Assembly: GCA_030655515.1 (NCBI GenBank)
Contig: JAURVI010000045.1
Location: 1-64,000 of the forward strand
DNA: 64,000 nucleotides
Direction of reading: 5' to 3'
Origin: Polaromonas sp.
GTDB lineage: Bacteria; Pseudomonadota; Gammaproteobacteria; Burkholderiales; Burkholderiaceae_C
The notes beneath the pieces were generated by a model that did not search any database, was not told the origin of the DNA, and saw only the letters and a program-made list of their open reading frames with translations. The translations under genes were made by a program, and so were the position numbers. Shown piece by piece: positions 16,174 through 25,704 of the stretch. Each line of letters starts with the position of its first letter. Positions within the stretch are counted from its first letter, which is position 1.

Positions 16174-19100
16174 ATGGCCAAATTTTTCATCGAGCGCCCC
16201 ATCTTTGCGTGGGTGATCGCCATTTTCATCATGGTCTTGGGCGGCGTGTCCATCACGCAATTGCCGATTGCCCAATACCCGGCGGTGGCGGCGCCGATTA
16301 TCCAGATATCGGTCGCCTACCCGGGTGCCACGGCGCAGACACTGGAAGACAGCGTACTGGCCGTCATCGAGCGCGAAATGAACGGCGCCACAGGTCTGGC
16401 CTATATGGAAACGACCAGCCAGGCCAACGGAACCGGCACGATTGCGCTGAGCTTCGAGCCCAACATCAATCCGGAACTGGCGCAGGTGGACGTGCAAAAC
16501 CGCCTGGCGCGCGCCACGCCACGGCTGCCCTCGGCCGTGACGCAACAGGGGGTGCGCGTCGACAAATCCCGCTCCAACTTTCTCCTGTTCACGATGCTGT
16601 CGTCCCAGAACCCGGACGTGAGCATCGACATGCTCAATGATTATGCGGCGCGTAACGTGGTGCCCGAGCTCCAGCGTCTGGCAGGCGTTGGCACCGTCAC
16701 GCAGTTCGGTGCCGAGCGCGCGATGCGCATCTGGATCGATCCAGCCAGGCTCAAGGACTTCAATCTGTCGCTGGATCAGGTCAATGCCGCGATACGCGCA
16801 CAAAACGCGCAAGTAGCGGCCGGCAATCTGGGCGACCTGCCCAGTGCATCGGGTCAGACCATGTCCGCAACCATCGTGGTGCCCGGCCAACTGAGATCGG
16901 TGGAGCAGTTCGGCGAGATCCAGTTGCGCGCCAATACCGACGGTTCATCGGTTCGCCTGAAGGATGTCGCCCGTATCGAACTGGGCGCCCAGAGCTACAG
17001 CACCAGCGCGCGTTTGAACGGCCAGCCGTCGGTGGGCATGGGCGTGCAGCTCACGCCCTCGGCCAACGCACTGGCCACCGCCAAGGCGGTGAAGGCCAAG
17101 CTGGCAGCGCTGCAACCCTTCTTTCCGCAGGGTGTGAGTTATTCCATCCCCTATGACAGCTCCATCTTTATCTCGGTCTCGATCGAGAAAGTGGTGTACA
17201 CCTTGCTGGAAGCCATGCTGCTGGTGTTTCTGGTGATGTTCCTGTTTCTTCAGAACATCCGCTACACCATCATTCCGACCATCGTGGTGCCGGTGGCGCT
17301 GCTGGGCACCTTCGGCGCACTGCTGGCCATGGGTTTTTCGATCAACGTGCTGACCATGTTCGGCATGGTGCTCGTCATCGGCATCGTGGTCGACGACGCC
17401 ATCGTGGTGGTCGAGAACGTCGAGCGCATCATGAGCGAAGAAGGCCTGCCCCCGCTGCAGGCCACGCGCAAGGCCATGGGCCAGATCTCGGGCGCCATCA
17501 TCGGCGTGACCGTGGTGCTGATCTCGGTGTTCGTGCCACTGGCCTTTTTTCCGGGCTCCACGGGCAACATCTACCGCCAGTTCTCCGCAACGATGGGCAC
17601 CTCCATCGCTTTTTCAGCCTTCCTGGCACTGTCGCTGACGCCTGCCTTGTGCGGCACGCTGCTCAAGCCTGTGGAGGCCGGTCACCACCTGGGAAAAGGG
17701 GGCTTCTTTGGCGGGTTCAACCGCAGGTTCAAATCCGCTGCCAAAGGCTATGAAAGCGGATTGTCCAGGCTGCTCAAGCGTGCGGGCCGGATGATGGTCG
17801 TCTACGCCATGCTGATTGGCGTCGTCGGGCTGATTTACACGCGCTTGCCGACCTCGTTCCTGCCGAACGAGGACCAGGGTTACATCCTCACCAACGTGCA
17901 ATTGCCACCCGGCGCGTCGCTGGAACGGACACGCTCGGTGTTGCAACAGGTCGAAGACTTCATGCTCAAACAGCCCGAAATCGCCAACATCGTCACCGTG
18001 GCCGGCTTCTCATTCTCTGGGCAAGGGCAAAACGCGGGCCTGGCGTTCGTGATGCTCAAGGACTGGAGCGAACGCCCTGGCGCCGACCATTCGGCGCAAG
18101 CCATCGCCGCGCGTGCGTTCGGGGCACTGATGGGTGTCCGCGACGCCTTCATCTTCGCGCTGAGTCCGCCGCCGATTCCCGAGTTGGGCAACGCGACCGG
18201 TTTCACCTTCCGTCTTCAGGACCGCGGCAGCAAGGGTCACGCCGCGCTGCTGAACGTGCGCAACCAGTTGCTGGGCATGGCCAGCCAGAGCAAGGTGCTG
18301 ACCCGCGTGCGCCCTGACGGCATGGAAGACGCGCCCCAGATGCAGATTGACATCGACCGCAACAAGGCCAGCGCCTTGGGCGTAGGCTTCGACAGCATCA
18401 ACAACGCGCTCTCATCCGCCATCGGATCGAGCTACATCAACGACTTCCCGAACCAGGGCCGACTGCAACGCGTGATCGTTCAGGCCGACGCCAGCGAACG
18501 CATGCAACCCGAACAAGTGCTCGATCTGCCGGTGCCCAACAGCCGCGGTCAACTCGTTCCACTCTCGGCCTTTGCCAGTACGCACTGGATCACGGGCCCG
18601 ATGCAGACGGTGCGCTACAACGGCTATCCGGCCATGAAAATCTCGGGCGATGCAGCGCCCGGCCACAGTACCGGCGACGCCATGGCTGAAATGGAAAAAC
18701 TGGCCGCCACGCTGCCGGAAGGCTTCGGCTTCGAGTGGACCGGCCAGTCGCGCGAGGAAAAGCTCGCTGGCGCGCAGGCCATGGTGCTGTACGGTTTCTC
18801 GCTGCTGGCCGTGTTCCTGTGCCTGGCCGCGCTGTACGAGAGCTGGTCGATCCCGTTCTCGGTGCTGCTGGTGGTGCCGCTCGGCGTGCTCGGCGTGGTG
18901 CTGGCCACCCTGCTGCGCGGCATGGACAATGACGTGTACTTCCAGATCGGCCTGGTCACCATCATCGGCCTGTCCTCCAAGAATGCGATCCTGATCATCG
19001 AGTTTGCCAAGGATCTGGAGGCGCAAGGCAAGAGCGTGATCGAATCGGCGCTGGCCGCAGCGCATCTGCGTTTCCGTCCCATCGTGATGACCTCGCTGGC

Positions 19101-19350
19101 TTTCATGATGGGCGTGTTGCCGCTGGCGCTGGCCACCGGTGCGGGCTCGGCCAGCCAGCGCGCCATTGGCACCGGCGTGATCGGCGGCATGATCACCGGG
19201 ACTGGACTGGCGGTGTTTTTTGTGCCGATGTTTTTTGTGGTAGTGCGCAGCCGGTTCAAGGGCAGCGAGCGGCAGAGAAAAATGTATTCCGAACACGCCA
19301 AGGCGGCTGGTTTTGACGGAGAGTTCAATGAAAGCCAAGCCCATGAGTAA
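16174..19350 (+). CDS. RND multidrug efflux inner-membrane transporter (AcrB/MexB type, HAE1)
   Basis: The 1058-aa protein has the length and features of HAE1 pumps: N-terminus MAKFFIERPIFAWVIAIFIM, porter domain sequence YPGATAQTLEDSV, and the proton-relay Asp pair D407-D408 in GIVVDDAIVVVENVERIM at the same numbering as AcrB. A second set of membrane helices contains GLSSKNAILIIEFAKDL near residue 935. It exports amphiphilic drugs, solvents or bile-like compounds using the proton gradient. It begins 15 bp after the adaptor and overlaps the outer-membrane gene by 23 bp. The AcrR-type operator upstream of the operon predicts induction by pump substrates. Confidence 0.96.
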   Translation: MAKFFIERPIFAWVIAIFIMVLGGVSITQLPIAQYPAVAAPIIQISVAYPGATAQTLEDSVLAVIEREMNGATGLAYMETTSQANGTGTIALSFEPNINPELAQVDVQNRLARATPRLPSAVTQQGVRVDKSRSNFLLFTMLSSQNPDVSIDMLNDYAARNVVPELQRLAGVGTVTQFGAERAMRIWIDPARLKDFNLSLDQVNAAIRAQNAQVAAGNLGDLPSASGQTMSATIVVPGQLRSVEQFGEIQLRANTDGSSVRLKDVARIELGAQSYSTSARLNGQPSVGMGVQLTPSANALATAKAVKAKLAALQPFFPQGVSYSIPYDSSIFISVSIEKVVYTLLEAMLLVFLVMFLFLQNIRYTIIPTIVVPVALLGTFGALLAMGFSINVLTMFGMVLVIGIVVDDAIVVVENVERIMSEEGLPPLQATRKAMGQISGAIIGVTVVLISVFVPLAFFPGSTGNIYRQFSATMGTSIAFSAFLALSLTPALCGTLLKPVEAGHHLGKGGFFGGFNRRFKSAAKGYESGLSRLLKRAGRMMVVYAMLIGVVGLIYTRLPTSFLPNEDQGYILTNVQLPPGASLERTRSVLQQVEDFMLKQPEIANIVTVAGFSFSGQGQNAGLAFVMLKDWSERPGADHSAQAIAARAFGALMGVRDAFIFALSPPPIPELGNATGFTFRLQDRGSKGHAALLNVRNQLLGMASQSKVLTRVRPDGMEDAPQMQIDIDRNKASALGVGFDSINNALSSAIGSSYINDFPNQGRLQRVIVQADASERMQPEQVLDLPVPNSRGQLVPLSAFASTHWITGPMQTVRYNGYPAMKISGDAAPGHSTGDAMAEMEKLAATLPEGFGFEWTGQSREEKLAGAQAMVLYGFSLLAVFLCLAALYESWSIPFSVLLVVPLGVLGVVLATLLRGMDNDVYFQIGLVTIIGLSSKNAILIIEFAKDLEAQGKSVIESALAAAHLRFRPIVMTSLAFMMGVLPLALATGAGSASQRAIGTGVIGGMITGTGLAVFFVPMFFVVVRSRFKGSERQRKMYSEHAKAAGFDGEFNESQAHE

Positions 19351-20797
19351 GACCCGGCTGGTGCGATTGCTGGCATTGAGCGTGGCTGCGCTGGCGGTCG
19401 GCTGCTCGATGGCGCCCAAATACGAACGGCCTGAAGCGCCGATTGCGCCGGGCTGGCGCCTGTCCAGAACGCTGTCGGACGCGCCGCCCGCTGCATCGGC
19501 GGCCGTGCAGGGTGTGGCGGCAGCCGACATCGAATGGCAAAGTTTTTTCAGCGACCCCAAACTGCGGCAACTGATTGAGGCAGCGTTGCGCAACAACCGC
19601 GACCTGCGTATTGCCGTGCTCAACATCGAGCAGGCCCGGGCCCAGTTCCATATCCGGCGCGCCGACCAGTTTCCGACGGTGGGCGCGGCGGCCACGGGCT
19701 CGCGCCAGCCCAGTGCCAGCGGCAACGGCGGCATCACCAGCGTCTATACCGCAGGTCTGGCGCTGACGTCCTACGAGCTTGATTTTTTTGGCCGCGTCGC
19801 CAGCCTCAAGGACGCCGCGCTGGCGCAGTACCTGGCGACCGAGGAAGGCCGCAAGACCACCCAGATCAGCCTGATCGCGACGGTGGCCAACACCTACCTG
19901 AGCCTGCTGGCCGACGAGGAGCTGCTGGCGATCACGCAGCAGACACTGGCCACGCGCGAGGAATCCTTCAAGCTCAGCCAGATGCGTTTTGACAACGGCG
20001 CCACGTCCGAGCTGGACCTGCGCCAGGCCGAGTCGCTGACCGAGGCGGCCCGCATCAGCCTGGCGCAGCTGCAGCGCCAGCGCGCGCTCGATGAAAACCT
20101 GCTGACGCTGCTGCTGGGCCAGCCGCTCACCGGCGAACTGGCGGCGGCGCTGCCGGCCGGCCAGGCGCTGGCCGATGCACCGCTGATGGTGGACGTACCC
20201 GCGGGCCTGCCTTCGGACCTGCTGACCAAACGCCCCGACATCCGCCAGGCCGAGCAGCAACTGCTGGCCGCGAATGCCAATATCGGCGCGGCGCGTGCGG
20301 CGTTTTTCCCGCGTATTTCACTGACGGCATCGGCCGGCAGTGTCAGCAACCACCTGTCGGGGCTGTTCCAAAGCGGGACCTACGGTTGGACGCTGGCGCC
20401 GCAGCTGTTTCTGCCGCTGTTCGACGCCGGCCGCAACCGCGCCGGGCTGGACTCGGCCAATGTCGGGCGCGACATTGCCGTGGCGCAGTACGAAAAGGCG
20501 ATTCAAACCGCGTTCCGCGAAGTGGCCGACGCGCTGGCCGGCCGCGCCACGCTGGGTGAGCAGCTGCGTGCGCAGCAGGCCCAGGCCAGCGCCGAAGCCA
20601 CCCGCTTCAAGCTCTCGGACCTGCGTTACCAGAACGGCATTGCCAGCCAGCTCGACCTGCTGGACGCACAGCGCGCCCTGTTCGCCGCCAGGCAGGCCGT
20701 GGTGCAGACCCGGCTGTTGCAGTTGCAGAACCAGGTCACGCTGTACAAGACGCTCGGTGGCGGCTGGAAAGAGCCGGCGGGCGCAACCACGCGCTGA
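19328..20797 (+). CDS. Outer-membrane efflux lipoprotein (OprM/NodT family)
   Basis: The 489-aa protein has the signal MSKTRLVRLLALSVAALAVGC with lipobox cysteine C26, then SMAPKYERPEAPIA, which is standard for OprM-type factors. Two OEP repeats are visible: the first around DLRIAVLNIEQARAQFHIRRA and TYLSLLADEELLAI, the second around NIGAARAAFFPRISLTASAG and FREVADALAGRATLGEQ. It forms the trimeric outer-membrane channel for the pump. I chose the ATG at 19328 because GGAG lies 6 bp upstream; translation is probably coupled to the pump gene that it overlaps. Confidence 0.94.
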   Translation: MKAKPMSKTRLVRLLALSVAALAVGCSMAPKYERPEAPIAPGWRLSRTLSDAPPAASAAVQGVAAADIEWQSFFSDPKLRQLIEAALRNNRDLRIAVLNIEQARAQFHIRRADQFPTVGAAATGSRQPSASGNGGITSVYTAGLALTSYELDFFGRVASLKDAALAQYLATEEGRKTTQISLIATVANTYLSLLADEELLAITQQTLATREESFKLSQMRFDNGATSELDLRQAESLTEAARISLAQLQRQRALDENLLTLLLGQPLTGELAAALPAGQALADAPLMVDVPAGLPSDLLTKRPDIRQAEQQLLAANANIGAARAAFFPRISLTASAGSVSNHLSGLFQSGTYGWTLAPQLFLPLFDAGRNRAGLDSANVGRDIAVAQYEKAIQTAFREVADALAGRATLGEQLRAQQAQASAEATRFKLSDLRYQNGIASQLDLLDAQRALFAARQAVVQTRLLQLQNQVTLYKTLGGGWKEPAGATTR

Positions 20798-20898
20798 CCG
20801 GGATATGCCGCGCGGCCCCGGCAGGCGGCGCCGGGTGAAAGTCGGGGTTTGCGGGCATTTAAGGGCTGCAACCCTTGATATACCTGGGACGAGTGCTC

Positions 20899-21744
20899 TT
20901 AAAAGAGTAGCGCTTCGACAGGACCATCCAACTGCAGCCAGCGCTGCGCAGCGGCTTGCAGATGGGCTGGCTGCCCGGTGCTGAACAGGCGGATCCGCCC
21001 CGGCGTGCTGTCAGCCGCGCCCGACGGAACAGTGTCCGTCAGCCGCAGGCGGGTCTGCCGGGCCACCGCCTCGCCGGTGTCTACCAGCTGCACATCGGGC
21101 CCGACCAGGTCACGCAGCACGGCAGCGGCAAACGGGTAATGCGTGCAGCCCAGCACCAGCGTGTCGATCTCCCCGTCTTTCAAGCCAAATCGCCCCATGG
21201 CCCTTGTATGGCGGGCGCAAGCAGCTATTATTTCAGTAGCGGTTTCAGGGCTTGCCGCGCTGGTCACGCCGCGCTCGATTGTGTCGGCCAGTCCGTCGCA
21301 GGGCCGCAGCACAAACTCGGCCTGCGTCGCCAGGCTGCCCAGCAAAGCCCGGAAGCGGGCACTCGCCAGTGTGCTGCGTGTGGCCATGACGCCGATGCGC
21401 CGGGTTTTGCTGAGCGCAGCCGCGGGCTTGAGGGCCGGCTCCACCCCGATGATGGGCAGCTGGGGATGCTCGGCGCGCAGCAGGTCGATGGCCGCGGCCG
21501 TGGCCGTGTTGCAGGCGATCACCAGCGCCTGCACGCCCTGGTCCAGCAAATGGGCGGTGAGGGCGCGCGAGCGGGTTATCACATGGGCCTCGTCCCGCTC
21601 TCCGTAGGGCGCGTGGCCGCTGTCGGCGATGTAGATGAAGTTGTTGTTCGGCAGCTTGGCGCGCAGCGCCCGCAGCACGCTCAGGCCACCGACGCCGCTG
21701 TCAAAAACGCCAACGGACCCCCACGGTCGCGCACTGCGTGTCAC
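20899..21744 (-). CDS. murI: Glutamate racemase
   Basis: The core is typical MurI: GVFDSGVGGLSVLRAL at the N-terminus, GHAPYGERDEAHV, the catalytic Cys loops VIACNTATAA and VLGCTHYPF, and TGEAVARQTRLRL near the end. It makes D-glutamate for peptidoglycan. The start is uncertain: GTG at 21744 gives 281 aa, close to the family length, whereas an ATG at 21813 would add 23 residues encoded wholly by a dispersed repeat (21717-21830). The first ten residues before VGVFDSG are themselves encoded by this repeat. A second small repeat (GCTA-N9-TAGC, 21224-21240) is read through in frame in the middle of the gene. Confidence 0.92.
   Translation of the reverse strand: MTRSARPWGSVGVFDSGVGGLSVLRALRAKLPNNNFIYIADSGHAPYGERDEAHVITRSRALTAHLLDQGVQALVIACNTATAAAIDLLRAEHPQLPIIGVEPALKPAAALSKTRRIGVMATRSTLASARFRALLGSLATQAEFVLRPCDGLADTIERGVTSAASPETATEIIAACARHTRAMGRFGLKDGEIDTLVLGCTHYPFAAAVLRDLVGPDVQLVDTGEAVARQTRLRLTDTVPSGAADSTPGRIRLFSTGQPAHLQAAAQRWLQLDGPVEALLF
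21210..21240. repeat. GCTA-N9-TAGC mini-palindrome inside murI
   Basis: The 17-mer GCTATTATTTCAGTAGC (21224-21240) is preceded by GGCGGGCGCAAGCAGCTAT (21210-21228), which recurs exactly at 51883-51901 between thrS and infC. It is AT-rich against a GC-rich gene and is translated in frame in murI. Confidence 0.6.
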
Positions 21745-21830
21745 TCCCTGCCCCCCGAGGGGGCCGCTGCGCCTGCGGTCCGGCAAAGCCGGTCCCGCGG
21801 CCCCGGCTTGCATGGGGAGGGTGGCCCTCG
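21717..21830. repeat. Dispersed CCCC-GAGGGG repeat, copy 1
   Basis: The segment starts ACCCCCACGGTC and contains CTCCCTGCCCCCCGAGGGG (21744-21762), identical to 34758-34776 in copy 2. Such segments are frequent between genes in Comamonadaceae genomes as I recall them. Here it covers the 5' end of murI and the gap to the class I fumarase gene. Confidence 0.6.
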
Positions 21831-21848
21831 CAGTTGTGCCATCGCAGT

Positions 21849-23402
21849 TCAGGCTGCGGCGACCGCAATGCCCTTGAATTCACCGGTGGCAATCTTTTTC
21901 TGCCACTCGGCCGGGCCGGTGATGTGGGCGCTGGTACCGCCGGAATCCACCGCCACGGTCACCGGCATGTCGACCACGTCGAACTCGTAAATGGCTTCCA
22001 TGCCGAGGTCGGAAAAACCGACAACGGTGGCGCTTTTGATCGCCTTGCTGACCAGGTAGGCCGCGCCGCCGACCGCCATCAGGTAGGCGCTTTGGTGTTT
22101 CTTGATCGCTTCGATCGCCACCGGGCCGCGCTCGGCCTTGCCTATCATGGAGATCAGGCCGGTCTGGGCCAGCATCATCTCGGTGAAACCGTCCATGCGG
22201 GTCGCCGTCGTCGGGCCGGCCGGGCCGACCGCTTCTCCGGCGACCGGGTCGACCGGGCCCACGTAATAAATCACGCGGTTGGTGAAGTCCACCGGCAGCT
22301 TCTCGCCCTTGGCCAGCATGTCGGCAATCCGCTTGTGCGCGGCGTCGCGGCCGGTCAGCATCTTGCCGTTGAGCAAGAGTGTCTGGCCCGGCTTCCAGCT
22401 CGCAACCTCCGCCTTGGTCAGGGTGTCGAGGTTGACCTTCTGGCTCTTCACGTAGTCGGGCGTCCAGTTGACGTTGGGCCAGAGGTCCAGGCTGGGCGGG
22501 GTCAGGTAGACCGGGCCGCTGCCGTCGAGCACGAAGTGCGCGTGGCGCGTGGCGGCGCAGTTGGGGATCATGGCCACCGGTTTGCTCGCCGCGTGGGTCG
22601 GGTACATCTTGATCTTGACGTCGAGCACGGTGGTCAACCCGCCCAGGCCCTGCGCGCCTATGCCGAGCGCGTTGACCTTGTCGAACAGCTCCAGTCGCAG
22701 CGCTTCGGTTTTTGTCAATTTCTGGCCGGCCGACGACCTGGCCTGCAGCGCGTACATGTCGAGGTCGTCCATCAGGCTTTCCTTGGCCATCAGCACCGCT
22801 TTTTCGGCGGTACCGCCAATGCCTATGCCCAGCATGCCGGGCGGGCACCAGCCGGCGCCCATGGTCGGCACGGTTTTGAGCACCCAGTCCACCACCGAGT
22901 CGCCCGGGTTGAGCATGGCCAGCTTGCTTTTGTTTTCGCTGCCGCCGCCTTTGGCCGCCACGGTCACTTCAACTGTGTTGCCGGGAACGATCTCGGTGAA
23001 GATCACGGCGGGTGTGTTGTCCTTGGTGTTTTTGCGGTCGAACTGCGGGTCGGCCACCACGCTGGCGCGCAGCGTGTTGTCAGGATGGTTGTAGCCCTGG
23101 CGAACGCCTTCGTTGATGGCGTCGTCCAGGCTGCCGGTGAAGCCGCCCCAACGCACGTCCATGCCGACCTTGAGGAACACGTTGACGATGCCGGTGTCCT
23201 GGCAGATCGGGCGATGCCCGGTGGCGCTCATCTTGCTGTTGGTCAGGATCTGTGCCATCGCGTCCCTGGCCGCCGGGCTCTGCTCGCGTTCATAGGCGCG
23301 CGCCAGGTGGGCGATGTAGTCGGCCGGGTGGTAGTAGCTGATGTACTGCAGGGCGGCGGCAACGGATTCAATCAGGTCGGCTTGTTGGATGAGGGTGGTC
23401 AT
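21849..23402 (-). CDS. Fumarate hydratase class I (4Fe-4S, oxygen-sensitive)
   Basis: The 517-aa single-chain class I fumarase carries three cysteines suited to the 4Fe-4S cluster: C67 in [11 protein letters not shown]186 in GAGWCPPGM and C282 in [13 protein letters not shown]. The C-terminal (beta-type) half contains [14 protein letters not shown] and ends [25 protein letters not shown]. It interconverts fumarate and L-malate in the TCA cycle. The ATG at 23402 gives [14 protein letters not shown]; the longer upstream frame runs across the promoter region. It is divergent from the class II fumarase gene, 116 bp away, so the cell has an iron-dependent and an iron-free isoenzyme side by side. 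Confidence 0.94.
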   Translation of the reverse strand: MTTLIQQADLIESVAAALQYISYYHPADYIAHLARAYEREQSPAARDAMAQILTNSKMSATGHRPICQDTGIVNVFLKVGMDVRWGGFTGSLDDAINEGVRQGYNHPDNTLRASVVADPQFDRKNTKDNTPAVIFTEIVPGNTVEVTVAAKGGGSENKSKLAMLNPGDSVVDWVLKTVPTMGAGWCPPGMLGIGIGGTAEKAVLMAKESLMDDLDMYALQARSSAGQKLTKTEALRLELFDKVNALGIGAQGLGGLTTVLDVKIKMYPTHAASKPVAMIPNCAATRHAHFVLDGSGPVYLTPPSLDLWPNVNWTPDYVKSQKVNLDTLTKAEVASWKPGQTLLLNGKMLTGRDAAHKRIADMLAKGEKLPVDFTNRVIYYVGPVDPVAGEAVGPAGPTTATRMDGFTEMMLAQTGLISMIGKAERGPVAIEAIKKHQSAYLMAVGGAAYLVSKAIKSATVVGFSDLGMEAIYEFDVVDMPVTVAVDSGGTSAHITGPAEWQKKIATGEFKGIAVAAA

Positions 23403-23518
23403 GGTCAGGGGGTTCGTGGGAGGATGACTTTTCACGTGGCCGCCCGTGTGATACGGTAAGCGCAACCCCGTATTTTGACAGGGTGCGAAAAGCCACCCCT
23501 TCACCTCAAGGAATGAGC

Positions 23519-24916
23519 ATGACAACCCGCACCGAACACGACACCTTTGGCCCGATTGACGTACCGGCCGACCGCCTCTGGGGCGCGCAGACCCAGCGCT
23601 CACTGCAGAACTTCGATATTTCCGGCGAGCAGCAGCCGCGCGAGATCATCCGGGCGCTGGCGCAGGTCAAACGGGCTTCGGCCAGCGTCAACCTGGCCCT
23701 GGGCCTGCTGGACGGCAAGAAGGCGCTGGCCATCCTGGCGGCGGCCGACGAGGTGATCGCCGGGCAGCACGCCGGCGAATTTCCGCTGGTGGTCTGGCAG
23801 ACCGGCTCGGGTACGCAGAGCAACATGAACGTCAACGAGGTGCTGGCCAACCGCGCCAGCGTGCTGCTGGGCGGCGAGCGCGGCGAAAACCGGCTGGTGC
23901 ATCCGAACGACGAGGTCAACCGCAGCCAGTCGTCCAACGATGTGTTTCCAACCGCCATGCATGTGGCGGCGGTGGACGCCATCACGCACCGGCTGCTGCC
24001 TGCGCTTGCCAAACTGCACGGCACACTGGCGCAGAAAGCGCAGGACTTTGACGGCATCGTCAAGATAGGCCGCACCCATTTGCAGGACGCCACGCCCTTG
24101 ACGCTGGGTCAGGAGTTCTCGGGCTACGTGGCGCAGCTCGCGCACGGGCGGCAGCACCTGAAGGCAGCGCTGCCGCACCTGTGCGAGCTGGCGCTGGGCG
24201 GCACGGCCGTCGGCACCGGCTTGAATGCGCCCAAAGGTTATGCAGAGCAGGCAGCGGCCGAACTGGCGCGGCTGACCGGCCTGCCTTTCGTGACGGCGCC
24301 GAACAAGTTCGAAGCCCTGGCCTCGTGCGACGCGCTGGTGCATGCGCACGGCGCGCTCAAGACGCTGGCCGCCAGCCTGATGAAAATCGCCAACGATGTG
24401 CGCTGGCTCGCCAGCGGGCCGCGCAGCGGCATTGGGGAGCTGTCGATTCCGGAAAACGAGCCCGGCTCGTCCATCATGCCGGGCAAGGTCAACCCGACGC
24501 AGAGCGAAGCCGTGACCATGCTGTGCTGCCAGGTCTTCGGCAACGATGTCGCCATCAACCTCGGCGGTGCGTCGGGCAATTTCGAGCTCAATGTGTTCCG
24601 GCCCATGATTGCCCACAACTTCCTGCAAAGCGTGCGCCTGCTGGCCGACGGCATGCGAAGCTTCAATGACCATTGCGCCGCGGGCATTGAGCCCAATCGC
24701 GCGCGCATCGCGGAACTGGTGGACCAGTCCCTGATGTTGGTGACCGCGCTCAATCCGCACATCGGTTATGACAAGGCCGCCTTCATCGCCAAAAAAGCGC
24801 ACAAGGAAGGCAGCAGCCTGCGTGACGCGGCCATCGCGTCCGGCCATGTGACGGCGGAACAGTTTGACCAGTGGGTCGTGCCGGGGGACATGGTGGGGCG
24901 CGCCGCCACCTCGTGA
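23519..24916 (+). CDS. fumC: Fumarate hydratase class II
   Basis: The 465-aa protein is almost the length of E. coli FumC. Visible motifs are [10 protein letters not shown] (H187) and the fumarase/aspartase signature [11 protein letters not shown] (316-326) with the catalytic serine S318. It catalyses reversible hydration of fumarate to L-malate without iron and resists oxygen. The start at 23519 has AAGGA 6 bp upstream; an ATG at 23513 is too close to that site. It lies back to back with the class I enzyme, so reciprocal control by iron or oxygen is plausible (inference). Confidence 0.95.
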   Translation: MTTRTEHDTFGPIDVPADRLWGAQTQRSLQNFDISGEQQPREIIRALAQVKRASASVNLALGLLDGKKALAILAAADEVIAGQHAGEFPLVVWQTGSGTQSNMNVNEVLANRASVLLGGERGENRLVHPNDEVNRSQSSNDVFPTAMHVAAVDAITHRLLPALAKLHGTLAQKAQDFDGIVKIGRTHLQDATPLTLGQEFSGYVAQLAHGRQHLKAALPHLCELALGGTAVGTGLNAPKGYAEQAAAELARLTGLPFVTAPNKFEALASCDALVHAHGALKTLAASLMKIANDVRWLASGPRSGIGELSIPENEPGSSIMPGKVNPTQSEAVTMLCCQVFGNDVAINLGGASGNFELNVFRPMIAHNFLQSVRLLADGMRSFNDHCAAGIEPNRARIAELVDQSLMLVTALNPHIGYDKAAFIAKKAHKEGSSLRDAAIASGHVTAEQFDQWVVPGDMVGRAATS

Positions 24917-24962
24917 CACCGCCCGGGCTAAAGCCAATGCTGTTCATTGAAGCGCTACAACC

Positions 24963-25048
24963 CCGTTCGCCCTGAGCCTGTCGAAGGGTCGTCACAGTGC
25001 AAACAGGCTTCGACAAGCTCAGCCCGAACGGTTAAGCGAACAGTATTG
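24963..25048. repeat. REP-like inverted pair
   Basis: The left arm 24963-24986 (starting CCGTTCGCCCTGAGCCTGTC) and right arm 25008-25031 (ending AAGCTCAGCCCGAACGG) are near-complements around a 21-base loop. The 36 bases 25013-25048 recur exactly, inverted, at 63965-64000. It fills the gap between fumC and the antiporter operon and may act as a bidirectional terminator or REP element. Confidence 0.7.
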
Positions 25049-25064
25049 GGGCTAAAGCGCGGCG

Positions 25065-25412
25065 TCAGGACGGATGGCGCTCGGGCACCGCGTCACCGGG
25101 TGCCGGGGCCTTGCCCGGCAAGCGCAGGTGCAGCGCCGCCTGCGCCATCAGGTTGGCGGAGACCGGCGCGGTCACGAAGACGAACAGCGTGATCAGCAGT
25201 TCCGCGAAGCCGGCCCGGCCCTGGGCCGCCGCCAGGATCATGCTGGCCAGCAGGACGCCACCCACACCCAGTGTGGAAGCCTTGGTGGGCGCATGCAGAC
25301 GCATGAAAAAGTCAGGCAGGCGTACCAGACCGATCGCGCCGACCAGCGAGAAGAAGGCGGCTATCAGCAAAAATGCGGCGGCCAGCCATTCAGCGACAGG
25401 ATGAAGTCCCAT
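25065..25412 (-). CDS. phaG: Mrp/Pha cation:proton antiporter subunit G
   Basis: The 115-aa protein with three membrane helices matches MnhG/PhaG: WLAAAFLLIAAFFSLVGAIGLVRLPDFFMRLHAPTKASTLGVGG, then LLITLFVFVTAPVSANLMAQAAL. LPDFFMRLHAPTKA is the family signature. It is the last gene of the operon. The start at 25412 has GGAGG about 9 bp upstream; the ATG two codons earlier (25418) is possible. Confidence 0.92.
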   Translation of the reverse strand: MGLHPVAEWLAAAFLLIAAFFSLVGAIGLVRLPDFFMRLHAPTKASTLGVGGVLLASMILAAAQGRAGFAELLITLFVFVTAPVSANLMAQAALHLRLPGKAPAPGDAVPERHPS

Positions 25413-25428
25413 GGTCATGCCCTCCGTT

Positions 25429-25704
25429 TCACTCGATCACGTCGCCGCGGGTCAGGTAACGCGCCAGCGCGACGGTCGAGGCAAACCCGAGCATGGCCAT
25501 GATCAGGGCCGCCTCGAACAGCACGGGCGTCTGCAGACGAATACCCAGCAGGACGACCAGCGCCACCGCGTTGAGGTACAGCGTGTCGATGGCCAGCACG
25601 CGGTCGGTGATGTGGGGGCCGCGCATCAGGCGCCACGCGCACAGCATCATGGACAGGGAGATCGCGCCGACGGCGACATTGAGCGCCAGGGTCAGGATAC
25701 TCAT
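25429..25704 (-). CDS. phaF: Mrp/Pha antiporter subunit F
   Basis: The 91-aa protein has three membrane helices and the MnhF/PhaF core AWRLMRGPHITDRVLAIDTLYLNAVALVVL. The start overlaps the stop of subunit E. It is a small structural subunit of the multi-protein Mrp complex, which exchanges Na+ or K+ for protons. Confidence 0.92.
   Translation of the reverse strand: MSILTLALNVAVGAISLSMMLCAWRLMRGPHITDRVLAIDTLYLNAVALVVLLGIRLQTPVLFEAALIMAMLGFASTVALARYLTRGDVIE

Noticed and set aside
24963-25048. CRISPR-like repeat
   Set aside because: There are only two inverted arms, no regularly spaced direct repeats and no cas genes; it fits a REP-type element.
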